A DNA stretch of 64,000 bases, from positions 12,845,299-12,909,298 of the forward strand of contig NC_064889.1 in the NCBI RefSeq assembly GCF_929443795.1, read 5' to 3'. Source of the stretch: Astur gentilis. Taxonomy: Eukaryota > Chordata > Aves > Accipitriformes > Accipitridae. Within the stretch, counting starts at the first letter, position 1. Each line of letters starts with the position of its first letter. The notes below the pieces were generated by a model. It was not told the DNA's origin and searched no databases. It saw nothing but the letters and a program-made list of their open reading frames with translations. Positions 11,901 through 25,837 of this stretch are shown piece by piece. The translations under genes and the position numbers were made by a program.

Positions 11901-14498
11901 TTTTTAGGCAGAATCCTTTGTTCAGCTGGCAGCTCCTATTTTTTCATGAAAAGAAGAATTTATGGAAAAATTTGGATAAGACTCTTAGTCGTTCCATCTT
12001 CCCTCCACCCCCTGCACCCTCCTGCAGAGGATGTGTTTCTCTGTCTTTGCCTGAATAACTTCTAATACAACTAGCCAGTTTCAAAAAGTCAGAAGAGGAA
12101 AGCGTGCCTCAAAAATGAATCAGTTTCTACAAACTGTGAAAATTGTGTCTCCCTCCTTCACTCAGCAACCAAACTGGTGTCCCTGCTAAAGGAAAAGCAG
12201 GCAAAACTCATCTGTTGTTTGTTTGGCAGCAACTGGCTGGACAGTTGTCATGCATGAACTCAGATTTAGTTAGTGTATCACATGCTGTCACTTTGTTGGT
12301 AGAGCTTTTAGAAGGTAAATTGTAAATTACTGTGGTGTGGGGAAGAAAATAGGAGTGACTTAAGTGCTGAAGGTTCTGCATCTACAGGGAAGAAGGTATG
12401 TTAATTTCTGCCCATGTGGAACAGCATATTTGAAAGTGGAATTACAGTTGTATTAGTGCCGAAAATCACTGTTGTGACTCACCATGAACCATCCTGGTTT
12501 TATTCTGACAGGAGGCAGTTGGTTGAAAAAAACCCATACCAGAAGAAATCTATAATGATGAAAATTGTAATGAGATAAAATAGTAATATTCTTCAATCAT
12601 TAAACTGGAGCGTCAGTCAGATCAGAAGAGTACAAAATGCAGCCACTCTAAAAATGGTGGTGAGTGTGACTAAGTAAAAATGTCTGATCTTTGAGGTTAT
12701 TGATTTTTGTTGTTGTTTTTGGTTTATGTTTATAACTTGATGTTCTAAGCGGTACAAGATATCTGGGGCTCCTCAGTTCTGTAGAAGGGCCTGGTGTCAG
12801 CTGGAGTATGAAATTAATGATGCGAAGATCAGAAGAAAGGAGGATGGTCAGATTTTTCAAGGCAACATAGTATTAATTCAGCTGAAGCTTGAACTAGTGC
12901 AGATATCACAGAGGATGAAAATATTACGTTAATAGGCATATTCTGTGGCATATTTACCTAATGGCAATTTATGGTATACTTTCAAGCCTTGCTATGTAAG
13001 ATTTAAAAAGGCAAGCAGAAACTACTTAGGTTTTTTTGAGGATTGTTTTTTTGTATATCTTGTAAAAAATGGTAGTGTTCATGAACTGTAGTGAGAAATT
13101 ATGATAAGGTTACTTCTTGAAGATAAATGAATTCTGAAAGTGTAGAAGACTTTGAAAGGCAAATGTAAAGTCTGTGCTTTAACGTGGCTTGAATATGAAA
13201 AAATATACATTTTTATCAAACTGTAAAGCAAACCTTTAGAGCCTTTCAGCATCCAGTGAATCATTTTGTGGGTGAAATTCTGGTATGTAAAGTCGATGGA
13301 CATTTGAGAGTTCGGTAAGGCCTCCATTTCATTTCAGAGGTATAAAAGTGACATAAAGATGACTTCATGTTGTCTAAGCAAGACTGCCGAAGTCCTTTTC
13401 CTCACGCTTCACGTGTTATTCTGTGGGAGGACTGGGAGAGATGGTCTTGTAGTTTTCATGGATCTAATCAGCTGAGATAAGAAGAAATGGTCTGCTGGGT
13501 CACATAATCACATTGTCATCAAGGTCAGCGGTGGTAAAGCAATAGGGAAGATCTTAAAACAAGACTTGCAGGGAATTTGCTTGATATCAAGGCTCCTTTG
13601 AGTATAGAACTTTTATCGCAAAGCCCTCAGTCTGGGAGAAACGCTGCACTCCCTTGCATTGGCCCCTTCTTTGCAGTTATCAGGCTTACAAATACTGGAG
13701 GAGCAGGCAGATTGAGTTGTCTGCATGTGGAATTTACTGCACTACGCTCCCAGTGCATTTTGCACAATGGTGTAGCTGGGAGGGCAGGACACCAAGTCAA
13801 TCTCAACTCATCTGCACGTGTCCATGGCAGAGCACATCCTAGGGAATGGTATTTGGTTAAAACTCTATGAGTTCTCAGAGCTTCAGTAGGTGAGACTGCT
13901 CTTGGGAGGCAGGTATTAGACTAGGACAAGTATGGTAAGACTAGTATTTACTTATGACAGTAGGAAAATAACATCAGCTGTATTGACCACACACTTGGAC
14001 AGAGAAATCTTGACTGCTGAATCTTTCTTGGAGAATTGTCTTCTCCTACTGATGTCTGTGTGGGATGGGGAAAGAAGAGAAACGTTTGTTTCTCTGCTGC
14101 TACAAGTGTTTGTATGAGGGAGGTGAAGAGATCACGCTTATTGTTTCTGCTGCTTCAGAAAAAAGAAATCCTAATGTGCTTCCTGAAGGGAAGGAAAAAT
14201 ACCATGAATTTCTGGCTTTCACCACTGCTCCGCGCCGAGAACCTAGAATAGAGAGTAGGACTTCAGGACAAAGCTTGCAGTAGGGAAACTTAACACTGAT
14301 ATGCTTGAAGTCTCAAACTGCTTTCATTGCATGATGGACTCCCTTTACTCTTTCACTGCTTTATTTGTGAAAAATGTACAAAGAAAAGGACCTGGAAGAA
14401 ACAAGATTATACAATGTGTAATACAGCGGTGCTGCGTTTAACTAGTGTAACGCTTATGGCTGCCCATCCGTCTGAACAGGCTGTAATAGAAGTACTTA

Positions 14499-14570
14499 GG
14501 ATCGTAGGATAGTACGGATAGGAAGGCATCTCAGGAGGTTAACCAGTCAACCCTCCTGCTCAAAGCAGCA
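14499..14570 (-). mobile_element. CR1 LINE relic (3' end, degraded)
   Basis: The segment contains a diverged GGATCGTAGGATAG followed by AGGAAGGCATCTC and then CAACCCTCCTGCTCAAAGCAG. This order matches the reverse complement of the avian CR1 3' end as I remember it: a repeat of the AGAATCATAGAAT type, then a GGTTGGAAGGGACCTC-like block, then CCAACCCCCTGCTCAAAGCAG. The element therefore lies on the minus strand with its 3' end at the low coordinate. It is truncated and has no coding capacity. Confidence 0.75.
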
Positions 14571-17500
14571 CTCTGCCAAAGGTTTGTCTTTGTAAAAGAC
14601 ACAGGCTGTAACATTTGTCAGTGGGGCGTGTTCTCTCTTAGCTTGTTACGCACTTGTAAAATAAATAAATAAAAATTTAAAAAATGAGACCAGAAATTGT
14701 AGGCAGGGGAGAATCAGATCCATTATCTGCAAGGCAATTTTGAGTAAAAAAAATGACAACCTAGCCATTACTGTAACAACTGTTTCTACCAAGCGTCTTT
14801 CAGATTAAAATGACAATGCCTAGTGGATTTGAAAAGAATGCCAAGTAAAGATCCCGTCACAGGAGGGGCTGAGCGTATCCCATTTTCAGGCAAGCAGGTG
14901 GAAGTGGAAGTTCAGCATCTCACAGGTAGCACTGAGCCCCACAAAGGAATCGGACCCTGATAGGGGAACTGAGTGCTGGTGTGAAGGGTGCTGGTGTGGG
15001 ACGATTTGATCAGCAGCCTGTGGAGCAAAACCTGAAGAGGAGACAGCACTATGTGTTTCAGGATGTGAGAATCCGAGCTCTCTTTCTCTGTGCGTGGCTA
15101 AGAAACCCAGTTCATTACTGAGAACAAAAGTAAACCAACAGATTTCGGATAGTGTCCATGGGGTGGTTATATAACAACACTTTCAGCTCTGTATGAACAG
15201 TTACAATGAGTAGCAAGCTGAGTCACTGCAGAGTGACAGTCATCATGGATATCACAAGCCCAAGGGCAGATCAACTGCTGCAGCAGGTGTTATAATGAAA
15301 GAATTTGAAGAATGATAGAAAGCCATCATAAAGTCTACAAACTGAAATGCTGCAGGAGAGCATGCTGTTTCATTAGATAAAGAAATGAGATAAGATTCCC
15401 ACCATTTTGAAGGACAATGAACTGTGACCGTACCCCATCATTAACAAGAAATCATGCACAACAAACACCAATCCGATTAATGAGACTACATCTCCTTAAA
15501 CAGTGTTCAGAGCTTTGTTAAAGTCAGCCAGGTACCACGAAGTTCTAACAGAGTACTGAGAGTTTCAGGACAAGGATCTAAAGTAGCTAGTAGCCGATGT
15601 CATTCTGGAGATACCAATGTCTTCTCTGGGGTAAAACGGAGCCTGGCAACTCATGTTTTTTACTGAAGGACAGTATTCTTTGTTCTAACGAGTTCTAGGA
15701 GTTTAAGAGTCCTAACGGGCAGTGTTTAACACTGTGAAGGAGGTATGGAGCCTGTGGTCTTGCTTGTGTCATCTCACAGCATCATACAGTAGGAATGAGG
15801 ACTGATTCAAAGAGTCACAGCTGAGGCACCATTGCAATCAAGTTTTGATGTGAGCTACTAGAACTGTTAGGGGAGGTGATCCTTAGTTAACTGATGATGT
15901 AACTTTAAAAATTTTCAAAGTTAAGGATAGGTTTAAGAGGTAGAAATGAAATATAAGAAGTACAAGGATATATACAATTAGCACTGCGGAGCATATAGTA
16001 TCACACTGAACACTAGCCAAGCCTACTTTGGGATAAGAGTTTTAGAAAGGGACTTTTGTTTAAAGCAAGATGCTCTTGATATTGAAAAATACTCTATGAA
16101 ACCTTACAAGGCATTGAACAAAGCATACGTGGGTTGGATTTAAGCAGCCCATTTGTTGTCTCCCTCTCACATGCTATGATAAAATGAATCCTGAAATACC
16201 TTGTGTAATGACTCATCTGATGTTAAGATGCGTCAGTGTTCATAAACAATGCTGTTCATCTTCTGTGTGTATGTGCATGTGTAAGAGGTGTAGGTGGAAG
16301 CTGAAGTTTTAGTTGTGATGACTCAGCCTTTATTCACCATTTCTCTTATTTCGGATTTATGAAGAAATTCTCTTCTTTCCTGTGCACTTAGGTGAAGTTC
16401 CAGCGTTCAGTGAGGAATGCAATATGTTTGTTTCCTGGAACAATCCTGAGATTTTTATGTCTCAGATATTTGACTGTTAAAAATTCAACCTCCTGTTGCA
16501 GGCAGTGATCTGGGTTTTTTGGCCCTCATTTCTTTGCTCCCTTTCTTGGTAATCTGCTCAAGTTAATGGGGAATTTCTACCTACCCTCTTTCTCTGTCAG
16601 ATTTTACGTGCCATTACTACAGTGCTTTTGTAGGTAAAGCTTATTAAGGGAAAAATGCCTCCTACAAATTTCATTCTCAAAGTAAGTATTCTCATTTTGT
16701 TATCTTGCCAGACTATTTGATAAGCTAGTGACCAATTAGGATAAAATGCAGAATGTTTATGCAAAAATTATAGGTAAAGGAACAAATAGTTTTGACAGTG
16801 ATTTAGGTCTTGATTGGTAAATAGGTGAAACAGTCTATTCAACTTTCTTATTAGGATTTGTGTCGTTATAAATTTTAGATTCCGTAATTTGTATAATCTA
16901 TTAGCTGCTAAAACCTTCTTGAATAAAGTATGAAAAAGGTGACTTGTCTTTTAATAGGACTAAGTTCCCACTGAAAGTTCCCACTTAAATTTTGCTTTAG
17001 TAGTTACTTGCAAGCCGCATACACTATGTGTAGCCAGCAGATGGAGGGCTCTACTAGCTGCTTAAAATTGTACTTGTCTGGTTATGGATGCAGACACATT
17101 ACAAACTGTCTGAAGGCTGTCACGGTTTTGGTGCTTCATATTTCTTACAAAGTAAGAACCTATGTTTTAAAAGAGGGATGCTATTATAATTATTTGAACT
17201 ATCTTTTCTTCACAATGATTTATAGCTCCACTGGTGACTTTTAAACCTTTGTGGATGATGATGGCACTTAGAAACCAGGTGACTATTGCAAAGCCAGGAC
17301 ATACACATACATAAATATATATATATGCGGGAGCGGGGGGAGGTTGACTGTGTTTCTTTCCAACATGATAAAACCTGAAAGGTCCATAATTGAAACGTAC
17401 TTGCCCGTCTTGATACACTGCAATGATACGTGGGCTTTCTGTTTCCTTTTTTGGTAAATGTTGACCAGTGTAATTCGCCACGTTAAATGAGTTTGTTGGT

Positions 17501-19645
17501 TTGGTTTTTTTTTTTTTTATACAGTGTATCAGGATATGGCTTGGTAACAGAGCTAAGCTGGCCTCATGTCACTTGAAAAGGGCAGGCCTGCTTCTCCTGT
17601 CCTCTCCCCTCCTTCTCTGTAAATGCTGGCACTCTACTTTTACCACGATTGTCACAGTGCTGTCCAACTTACCTGCCGTCTCCCCCCAAGAGCCAGTAAA
17701 GGGAGTTAAACTGGCAGAAAAATAGCTTGCCAAAATAGAATTGAATAGGTTTCTAGTGATTTAGTTCCCTGAAAAATTTAACCTGAAATCACACAAGTGT
17801 CAGTGAGAAAGGGGCAAGCATTTGTGATCAGGGTAAGGAAAAAGCAAGCAGGGCATCCTGATTTAGTTTTCTACATGCATAAAAGGCGCCATCAGTATAG
17901 CTCAGAATTAATGATAGTTTATGAGGTCGCAGGAGCAATATAAATACATAAATAACACCAGTCGTTGAAGTTCTTCTATAGTGAAGGGTAACTGTTGACT
18001 TCAGACTTTGTTCTGGAACTTCTCAAGAACATCATTACACCTGGTCAAATGGATACAATGCTTGTTGACATGGTAATCCCTTCTTTTAAAGCATCGTCAG
18101 CCTGGGACTTTCTCTTATATCTTTGTTATCTGTGTGCTCCTTGAGTGGCTAAAGCAACTTCAGCACAAAAGCTTATGGAAACTGTGGCAGCCCGAGCAGT
18201 GACGGTGGCCGAGAGGAAAGAGGCAGTTGTGCCAGGTGGTGTTGGTATGCGAATCGAGCAAGGCTGCCATTTTCTTTGCCAATTTCCACTTTGTTCTGAC
18301 CTCTTGCGCTTCAGAGAATAGGGGCAGTGGCAACAGAAGCAAGCTGTGTGTGATCCCCCGCCCCCCCCCCCAAGTTTTCCCCTTGTTCCCTCCACAATGG
18401 GTCTGCTGGACCATCTCCCTCTGTTTCTTTTTAGCTGGTCAGCCAACCCAGCATGACTTTTCCCTGGCTGCCTACCATCTGCCTGTAGGCTCTCTTCTCC
18501 TTTTGTTCCTCTTTAAAAGCTCACTCCTGTGAGGCACTGAGAGTCTGCAGTCCAATGCTAAGCATGCACGTTTCCTACCGATGCTTGGGACAAATGATTG
18601 CTCGGAATCAAATAAGAGAGTTAGCATCTAGAGACAAGGTATCATGACTTGTAAAAAGGACACACCAGCAATGGTAGCTCAGTTTGAGCCATGTTTTTCA
18701 TAGCCTTGTAATGATGTCCTAATGAATATTTATCATTATTTGTGAGACCCTATTTTCAGCAGTCGGGTATTATAGTAACAGCTGACAAAATGTTCATTTT
18801 GGTTTGTAATGAAATTGTCTCTGTTTTAGCTGTTTATTATGATGGGGATGTCACTCCCATACCATTGTATCTGCCGTTGTAACACAGCTGGATTATTGGC
18901 AGGCTAGCAAGCTTAAAGGCATATCTGATTAGTTTGTTTCTTGTCCGGCTAAGGGTCTCTGAGTGGAAATGTTAACTCTTTGCACTGTGCATTTACCTTG
19001 TAGCTGAGGTGAACAAAGTCCAGTCAGGTTTGACAGGGGTTTTTTTTTAGCATAAGAGAATTCTTCCAAAACCTTCCAAGCTTTTGTTTTTAGTAGCAGT
19101 CACTAAAATAAAACTCCTTCAGTAAGAAGCAATACAAGAGAGTGTTCACTGATAAATTCAATTGAATTAGACTTTTAACAACTTTATATCAGTTGGACTA
19201 GACTATAATGTAAGTATTGCAGTAAGGAATGCTTGTTAGGTATGTGCCACAAGAAAGCTGTGTATGCTGTTCAGCAAAGCGTGATTTAGTAGTACTTTAT
19301 TTTGAACAATAACCAAGCCCTTGGCTCGTGTGTCAGACTTTTGTGCTTCACCTTTCTTGCATCCTTGCTACACTGGACTGATCAATGCAGAGATGTTTGT
19401 GATGGAGAGGATTGGCACTCATCCTGTACACACGTGGTCCAAAGTTCTCAGTTGTCTCATACAATTCTTCCTTTAGCCTCCAACCATGGTATTAATTCAG
19501 TGAACTTAGGAGGCCTAGAATACATTCCCCAGTTATTTATTTGTTAAAAAATGTATTTGAATCAAATAAAAGCTTTAAATGTCTTTTGCTCCCTACATTT
19601 TAAAGCAACTTTCTATGTTTTCTTTTTTTCAATCATTTAAGTCTT

Positions 19646-19664
19646 AAAAAAAAAAAAAAAAAAA
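19646..19664. repeat. Poly-A run (A19)
   Basis: Homopolymer run in intergenic DNA. No upstream reading frame or target-site duplication that would mark a retrocopy was seen. Confidence 0.9.
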
Positions 19665-22600
19665 GTAAACTAATTTTGGGTAAATCTCTCTTACATCAAA
19701 ATAAGTGTCCACAGAGAGTGTCCATTAGTAATAGGTATTGTACTTTAAAGCCATACTCGCTTTAAGCCAACATACTGCATTAGCTTTGCTGCTGCGTTTT
19801 TATCATATCTAACATAATAGTACAAAAGTATGTTTTTATCATTTGGGGAACTGCTGGTAGTGGCTTAAGGCTTTACAAAGCATAAAACAAAGCCCAACTC
19901 CTCTGCCAAAGGGTTGGCAATCTAATTCAGTGGAATATTGGCCAATTCTGCACTCAGTTTTCTGAAGAAAAAAACCCAAAAGAACCCCAAATTTTAAATG
20001 TAATGATGTCTTTTCTCCTGCAGTTATTCATTCTTTTGGCCTGAATATAAGATAAGAGTTTACTAGAAAGTAAAATCTGAAATAATATTGCTTGCCTTAT
20101 TGCTCAGAGTGACAGTTATAGATGGCAAATGTTTTGTTGCCTGGTACCAAAGTTGTTTTAAAAAAGCACTGCTACTCATTGTTTTTTGGTGCCAGCCCAA
20201 AGTTCTGTTGGTGCCTAAGTTGGAATGAGCAGCAACAGTTCAGCACAACTGCTCGAAGCTTTTATCAAGTTTCCCTTAAAGAACACAATGGCTATTCTAG
20301 TAAAGATAGCAGCGGGAGCTTCTGGTGGAGCTGCTCCTGGAATTCAGGACCTGTTCAAAATACTGGTCTGGCAGAAAAGCGGGAAGATCGTGACCTAGGC
20401 TGTAGGTCCATAAAGCAGTTAAGAGCCTTCTAGCCCTCTCACTAACAGCTGTTGAAGTTCAGAGGCAAAGAAGAACTTGTAAAGAGCGGTGGCATACTGT
20501 GGGAGAAGGAAGCTGTAGGGCAGCACTGGAGGTAAGGGGTAGGTGGGGTGGTTGGGCAACTTTAACTGGAGCCTTAAGATCTCTCCTGTCAGAAGACCTG
20601 ATGAGAGGTGACCCTCTGATGTAGCGGGCCACTGGATTTGGGCATCATGGGTACATGCAGCACTGTGCTCCGCCTGCCCCTCTGCAAGGATCCCAATTGT
20701 TCAGCAGATGACAAAAATAGGGTAACCAGCTAAACCTGGCAGTAGGGATCCGGGCACTGGAGCAGTGGTATATGAGCAGCAACCAGGGGATTGAGCTGTA
20801 GCATGAGCAACCAAGGAAGTGAGTAATACAGCATGAAGGAGACATCAAGGATGATTGTGGGAACATGCATGGTGGTGTAGTGGGGAAACAAAGATCAGGT
20901 TTGGAGCTAGAAAGAGGCTGAAGAAAGCAGGCTGGAGAGCAGGTTCCCTACAGCATGGCACATTTCCTGGTTTTAATGTACAGTTTGTTAGTTTCTTTTC
21001 AGGTCTAGAACATGGGATCACATTTGTATTCATGACCTCCTCATTATTAGGCCAATACAGTAATCCAGAGCGTGATTCCTATAACATGGACAATGCGGGT
21101 ATAGGTATGGTTTGCATGTACGTTCCTTCTTTCACTGCATAAGGAAGTTGACACAGAAGATATGTATCTAAGGAATCCAAAGAAAGATGTTCTGGAAACT
21201 AGGACCTTTATTTTCTTTCCTGCCCTGGTCCATTGACCTGATGGCTTTGGTGATGCGTTGGGGATAGACCCTGAAGCTATTTAATCTGGCACACAGCCTT
21301 GGCTTTTGGCTACCAGTGCAATTCTTCTAGATCTCATCAGTGAAAGATATTTGCAATCTCACACTGACATTTAGGAATCTGGTCAAAATGTTTTGTCGTT
21401 GTTTTCCCTGACTTAAATTTTAGCACAGTCCATGTTAGTCAGGAAACCTTTTTACATTGTCATTTTTTTAAACTATAAAAAAGAGGGCACGGAAATGCTC
21501 ATTAGAGTAGAGGCTTCAATTTAAGTTTCTGCCAACAGAGAGAACAGCTTTAAATAAACCTAACTTTTGGAATTACCGTCTCCCTTTTCTCAAATAATGC
21601 TGCTCTTCTGAGGATGCTCAGTTTAGGCAAATTACATTTTCAGGTAAAAAGATACTTTATTAGAAATTGACAGCCAGCTCTAATTTAATGGTGTATGATG
21701 GATTAAACCATAGGGTTGTCTTTGCAGTGTTAATTCTGAAGCTTCAGACAAAAGCTGATTTGGGTCCTGCCTCAATTATATAAACTGAAATACATTGCCA
21801 TTCGAGTGGAAGAGGAATCTGGATGATTGATTTCACCTTTGGCCCATCTCCCTATCACTAAAAATTGAGAACAAATGGGGCTGATTTTGCTGTAGAAAAG
21901 TGTACTGCAGTTGCGTTTTGGCTCTTAAAAAAGAATGTGGAATGATTTGGAGCTGGATCCCATTTGTTGTTCACAAATTCCAAGGATTTAGTGGGGAGAA
22001 AATCTTTTATTTGTTCTGTATAACACTGGCTGTTAAGTACCTAAGTTTGTTGCTGTAGTGCAATATGCACTACATCTGGTTTCTTCATACATACTCAGTT
22101 TAGAAATAGAAATTCAGCTGTTACCATAATGAAAGGAGAGCACTATGCTGGCATTTTAATTTTTAAAAAGCACATTCTAGAATACTTAAGTTAAAGCAGG
22201 AACATTCTTTCAAAATTATTGTCTTGTGTTCCTGTAATAGTTTGTAGAAAGTGTTAATAATACAACACAGCACACAAGAACAGATGTCCCATTGCAAAGT
22301 TTAAATAAAATTGGAAGAAATTAACACCCAGTTTGCTAATGCACAGCAATGGAAACTTTTTTCTACATATGGGGGCTCAAGCTTGGACGCCTACATGCCC
22401 TCCCCTTCATTATTGAACAAAGAGGAAAATAGGAACACAATAAAAATAGAAACTGATAAAAAAAGCTCAATCGATGTGTTCATTTTTATCCTGTAGCAGA
22501 GTTTCATTTGCTGATCTGTTTTGTTTGCATAATTGCTGATGAATTGAGCTCACCTTTAATCTCTGAAGCCAACTCTCGGTTGCATAAATGCAATAATAAA

Positions 22601-23531
22601 TGCATGCAACATAATCCCAGTTGCAGAACATTGTTACTTTGATCTTTCCCTGAACCATTATCTTATTAAATTTTTATCTCTATGAAATTGTTTGAACTCA
22701 ACAAAACTTGGAAAATTAGGAAGTTTAGATAAATGATTTCAAGTTTGGCTTGTCCTGTTTCAAGTAGAGGTGAGGAAAAATCAGTGTCAGATTGAATAAA
22801 GTGCACTGTATCCAGTTTCTGAAAAATTGTGAGCAGTTTTATGAATGGTAGATTTGTAAATTTACAGTTTCTTGCCTTCCTCACCATTCAGAAATAAATT
22901 TATATACGTATTTAGTATCCAAATCTTTTCTTCCTTATTTGATATTGTACTCTCAGGTCAGCAATATTGCAGGACAGTGCTTAAGAGGAGATGCCTCAAA
23001 AAGCCCTTTTTTGTGTGTAGATCTGCTAACTTCTTGGGGTTTTTGTTTTTACACTCTGTGTTATTCTGAAGAGACAATGAGCTGATGACTACTCACAGGT
23101 GAGGACTGTCTTTGAAATGCAGGAAAACTCTCTCACACAATTGTTATTCTTTCATGCGAATGAACCAAATACATATTGCTCAATTATTCCCAACTGAGCA
23201 ATTATTTTGCTGCTCAGTAAGGACTGACAGTTGAATTATTATTTTTGGTTTCTTTATCAGTGTTGAATATCAGTCCCTTTTAGGACTTGTAGAGTCGAGG
23301 AAGTGTGATTAATTTTGCTCATCAGAATAAACTTATTTACTTATAACAGTCCAGGATACCAGAATTTTACAGCTTGATCCATGCTTTATGGATTGTCTAA
23401 CTGAGAAGCTAGCATTTCTACTATGTTTGGTAGGTGGGGAAAATACTGTGGTAACTGTTTTGTGCTGACTGACCTGCAAAGAAATTCTTTTAAGTAGATT
23501 ATTCTGAATGCAAATTAAAGCTTTTTCTTCC

Positions 23532-23560
23532 TTTTTTTTTTTTTTTTTAAAAAAAAAAAA
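23532..23560. repeat. T17-A12 self-complementary homopolymer pair
   Basis: Seventeen T are followed immediately by twelve A, giving a perfect inverted repeat with no loop. Such a tract can extrude as a cruciform and is a frequent site of slippage. Confidence 0.95.
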
Positions 23561-23967
23561 TGATTTTAGAAAGATTTTTGTTCTTTTAACAATGTTTATT
23601 GGAGCCTTACTATTCAGTCTCTCAAAAATTATGATTCTTTTTGTGAGTGCCAAGCATTAGTTATTGTTCTTTCTCATCCAGAAAACAAGAGATCAATTTA
23701 ATCAATCAATTTAATCCTCTGCTTCTGCTCTTCCATTTCTAATAGAACTTAATTATCAAAAGATGCAATACTCCTTTTTATAGCAGTTGCATTAATTAGA
23801 CTTTCTCCTGGATATAATCATTCTGAGCACTTCAGTGCTCTCAGTTTGATTATTCATTACATTCAAGCAGAGATTGTGAAGCTATGTTAGCATCATTATG
23901 TATATTTTACCTTGTCACAAAGAAGTTTCAAATTTTACCCTTTCAGCACTTTTGAACATCTGCCTGC

Positions 23968-23991
23968 AAAAAAAAAAAAAAAAAAAAAAAA
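23968..23991. repeat. Poly-A run (A24)
   Basis: Long A homopolymer followed by TAAAAGAG. It could be the tail of an old retroposed copy, but nothing recognisable precedes it. Confidence 0.9.
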
Positions 23992-24379
23992 TAAAAGAGA
24001 ATTCTTAGAAAATTTGACATGTTGAGTTTTTGGATTATCTGGTCTTTGCTTGTCCAGAGACTACCTGAAAATTTCCATTCATGTGTCTGGTTGTAAGAAA
24101 CAGATTCAAGTCCCTCCTTTCATTATGTCCGAGTGTTGGGGAAGCACTGTTGAATAGGGCTTGGGAAAGGACAGATTCAGGCTACCTAAAAGAAAGCTGT
24201 TGCAGCACTGACCTCTGTATCTTTCTATCCCCATGTGATTTACATCTGGAGTCTTTGGGGGACAGTGGTACTTTTGGCCGCCAGGAAGTAGTTAGTACCT
24301 GTGATACCGCTATCTTCTGCACCTTCTACCATAAGCCCAAAATAGAAGTGGCTTCATTGTGGAGCTACTGAAATAGCGG

Positions 24380-24411
24380 GATTCCCTCCCAACAGCGTGA
24401 TTCCCTCCCAA
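24380..24411. repeat. Short direct repeat, 19-nt period
   Basis: GATTCCCTCCCAA occurs at 24380-24392 and again at 24399-24411, separated by CAGCGT. It is a small local duplication in intergenic DNA. Confidence 0.9.
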
Positions 24412-25799
24412 GTCAGTACCATGGACAGAGCACGCCCACACCTGCCTTCCAAATACATGTCGCTCTTAACCTAGGGCATAGGCAGTTAAGTTGAAAGGTT
24501 TTCATCTAGTAATTTAGAGAAGTGAACCCCAAGTCTAGAACAACCCCTTACTGTATAGTTTATACTTATGTTTTAAGTCCTATTCTTTATTATTTCTTAC
24601 TGATTTTATAGATTAATTTCTAAGAGGAGGATTTGAATGTGACTGTGTATTAGTCAAGGACCGGGACAGGGAAAATCCTTCTCTTTTTACTTCTAGAAGA
24701 ACTCCTACTGAAATATTGGTCTGCTCAGTGTACCACATGCAAATGTCTTTTGCACTGCATACAGCTGCAACATTTTGCCATTTATGGAGCTTTGGAAATA
24801 CAGCGGGCAATTAAGTATGTATTGATCCACTGTCTAACCATTAGAGACAGCCTTAATATAAATGTAAAATGGCTTGAAGCATAATACAGTTGTCGGCTTG
24901 TTTTGCTGGGAAAAAAAAAGTGCTGAAGCATTATGGAGTAGTATATATATGGAGTACTGGGAAGAAAAGAGGTGTAGTTAGTACAACCTTTAAACTGTGA
25001 TAATATGTACACTTGATGCTGTTCTATAGGGGAACAATAGAAAAGAAAGATAAATTAGCCTGTAAGACTTCACAGCTGCAAGAGTTTTGGATGCTTACAG
25101 TGTCCTGCTTTCCTAAAATAACTAGAATGTGCTTAAAAAATAAAAATCTTCTCTATCATTTGGTAATATAGTATAGAGTTTTGAAAGAAAAATTAAACAA
25201 AACCCCCAAACATCAAACTCCCAGTAAAAATTCAATACCATTTCAATGAGCCTTTGATTTCAATGAAACTGCACTGGACTAATGGTTCAATTCCTCATGA
25301 TCAGTAAAACTTGATGAATTTACTAAAGTATGTTTTAGTGTTTGTCACTTATGAAAAAAATGCAGTGTAGTGTTTGATGACAGAAGGTTTATATTTCCCA
25401 TTATGGAAAATCTCTTTGAATTTAGGGCAAAATAATTCTATATTGTGACAGAAATATGTTGACACAGGTGGCAAAGAAAGAGAGAACCTATTGATGGCTA
25501 TATACTTGTTTCAGCAAGATTTTCTTTAGTCTAATCAGTCTTGTGTATTTTACTGGTCTTGTCTACTGGATTGTATAGAATTTTACATCTAGTTTGAGTG
25601 AACCACACCTGAGAATTATGTGAAGTATCACTTATTACTGGCTGCTGTGATGGGACAAGTGTCTGAGGTTTGATGTGAGAGAAAAGATTTTTTGAACCAT
25701 CAAACAGCAGCTTTGATGAAAAGCAAGGGGAAGGAGTAGAGTGTGTGAAAACTTCTTGTCAAGAGACAGAATAGGACCAGGCAGTCAGGAGAGAGGGAA

Positions 25800-25837
25800 T
25801 TTTTTTTTTTTTCTTTTCTTTCTTTTTTTTTTTTTTT
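25800..25837. repeat. T-rich tract with interspersed C
   Basis: A pyrimidine tract made of T runs broken by single C residues. Read on the minus strand it is an A-rich tract. No retroelement body is recognised beside it. Confidence 0.9.

Larger units (their letters stand above)
4761..14498. other. Intergenic DNA, no supported gene
   Basis: This is AT-rich sequence between the TNFAIP8L3 promoter and the first CR1 relic. It has a C20 run at 5067-5086 and a TC run joined to a T run at 5911-5941. Open frames are short, lack family motifs and show no paired splice signals that I trust. A pair of overlapping frames at about 7115-7493 is discussed as a weak candidate relic among the findings. I see no tRNA, rRNA or CRISPR signal. 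Confidence 0.7.

Noticed and set aside
23968..23991. Poly-A run as the tail of a processed pseudogene
   Set aside because: No recognisable coding remnant precedes it and no flanking direct repeat was found.
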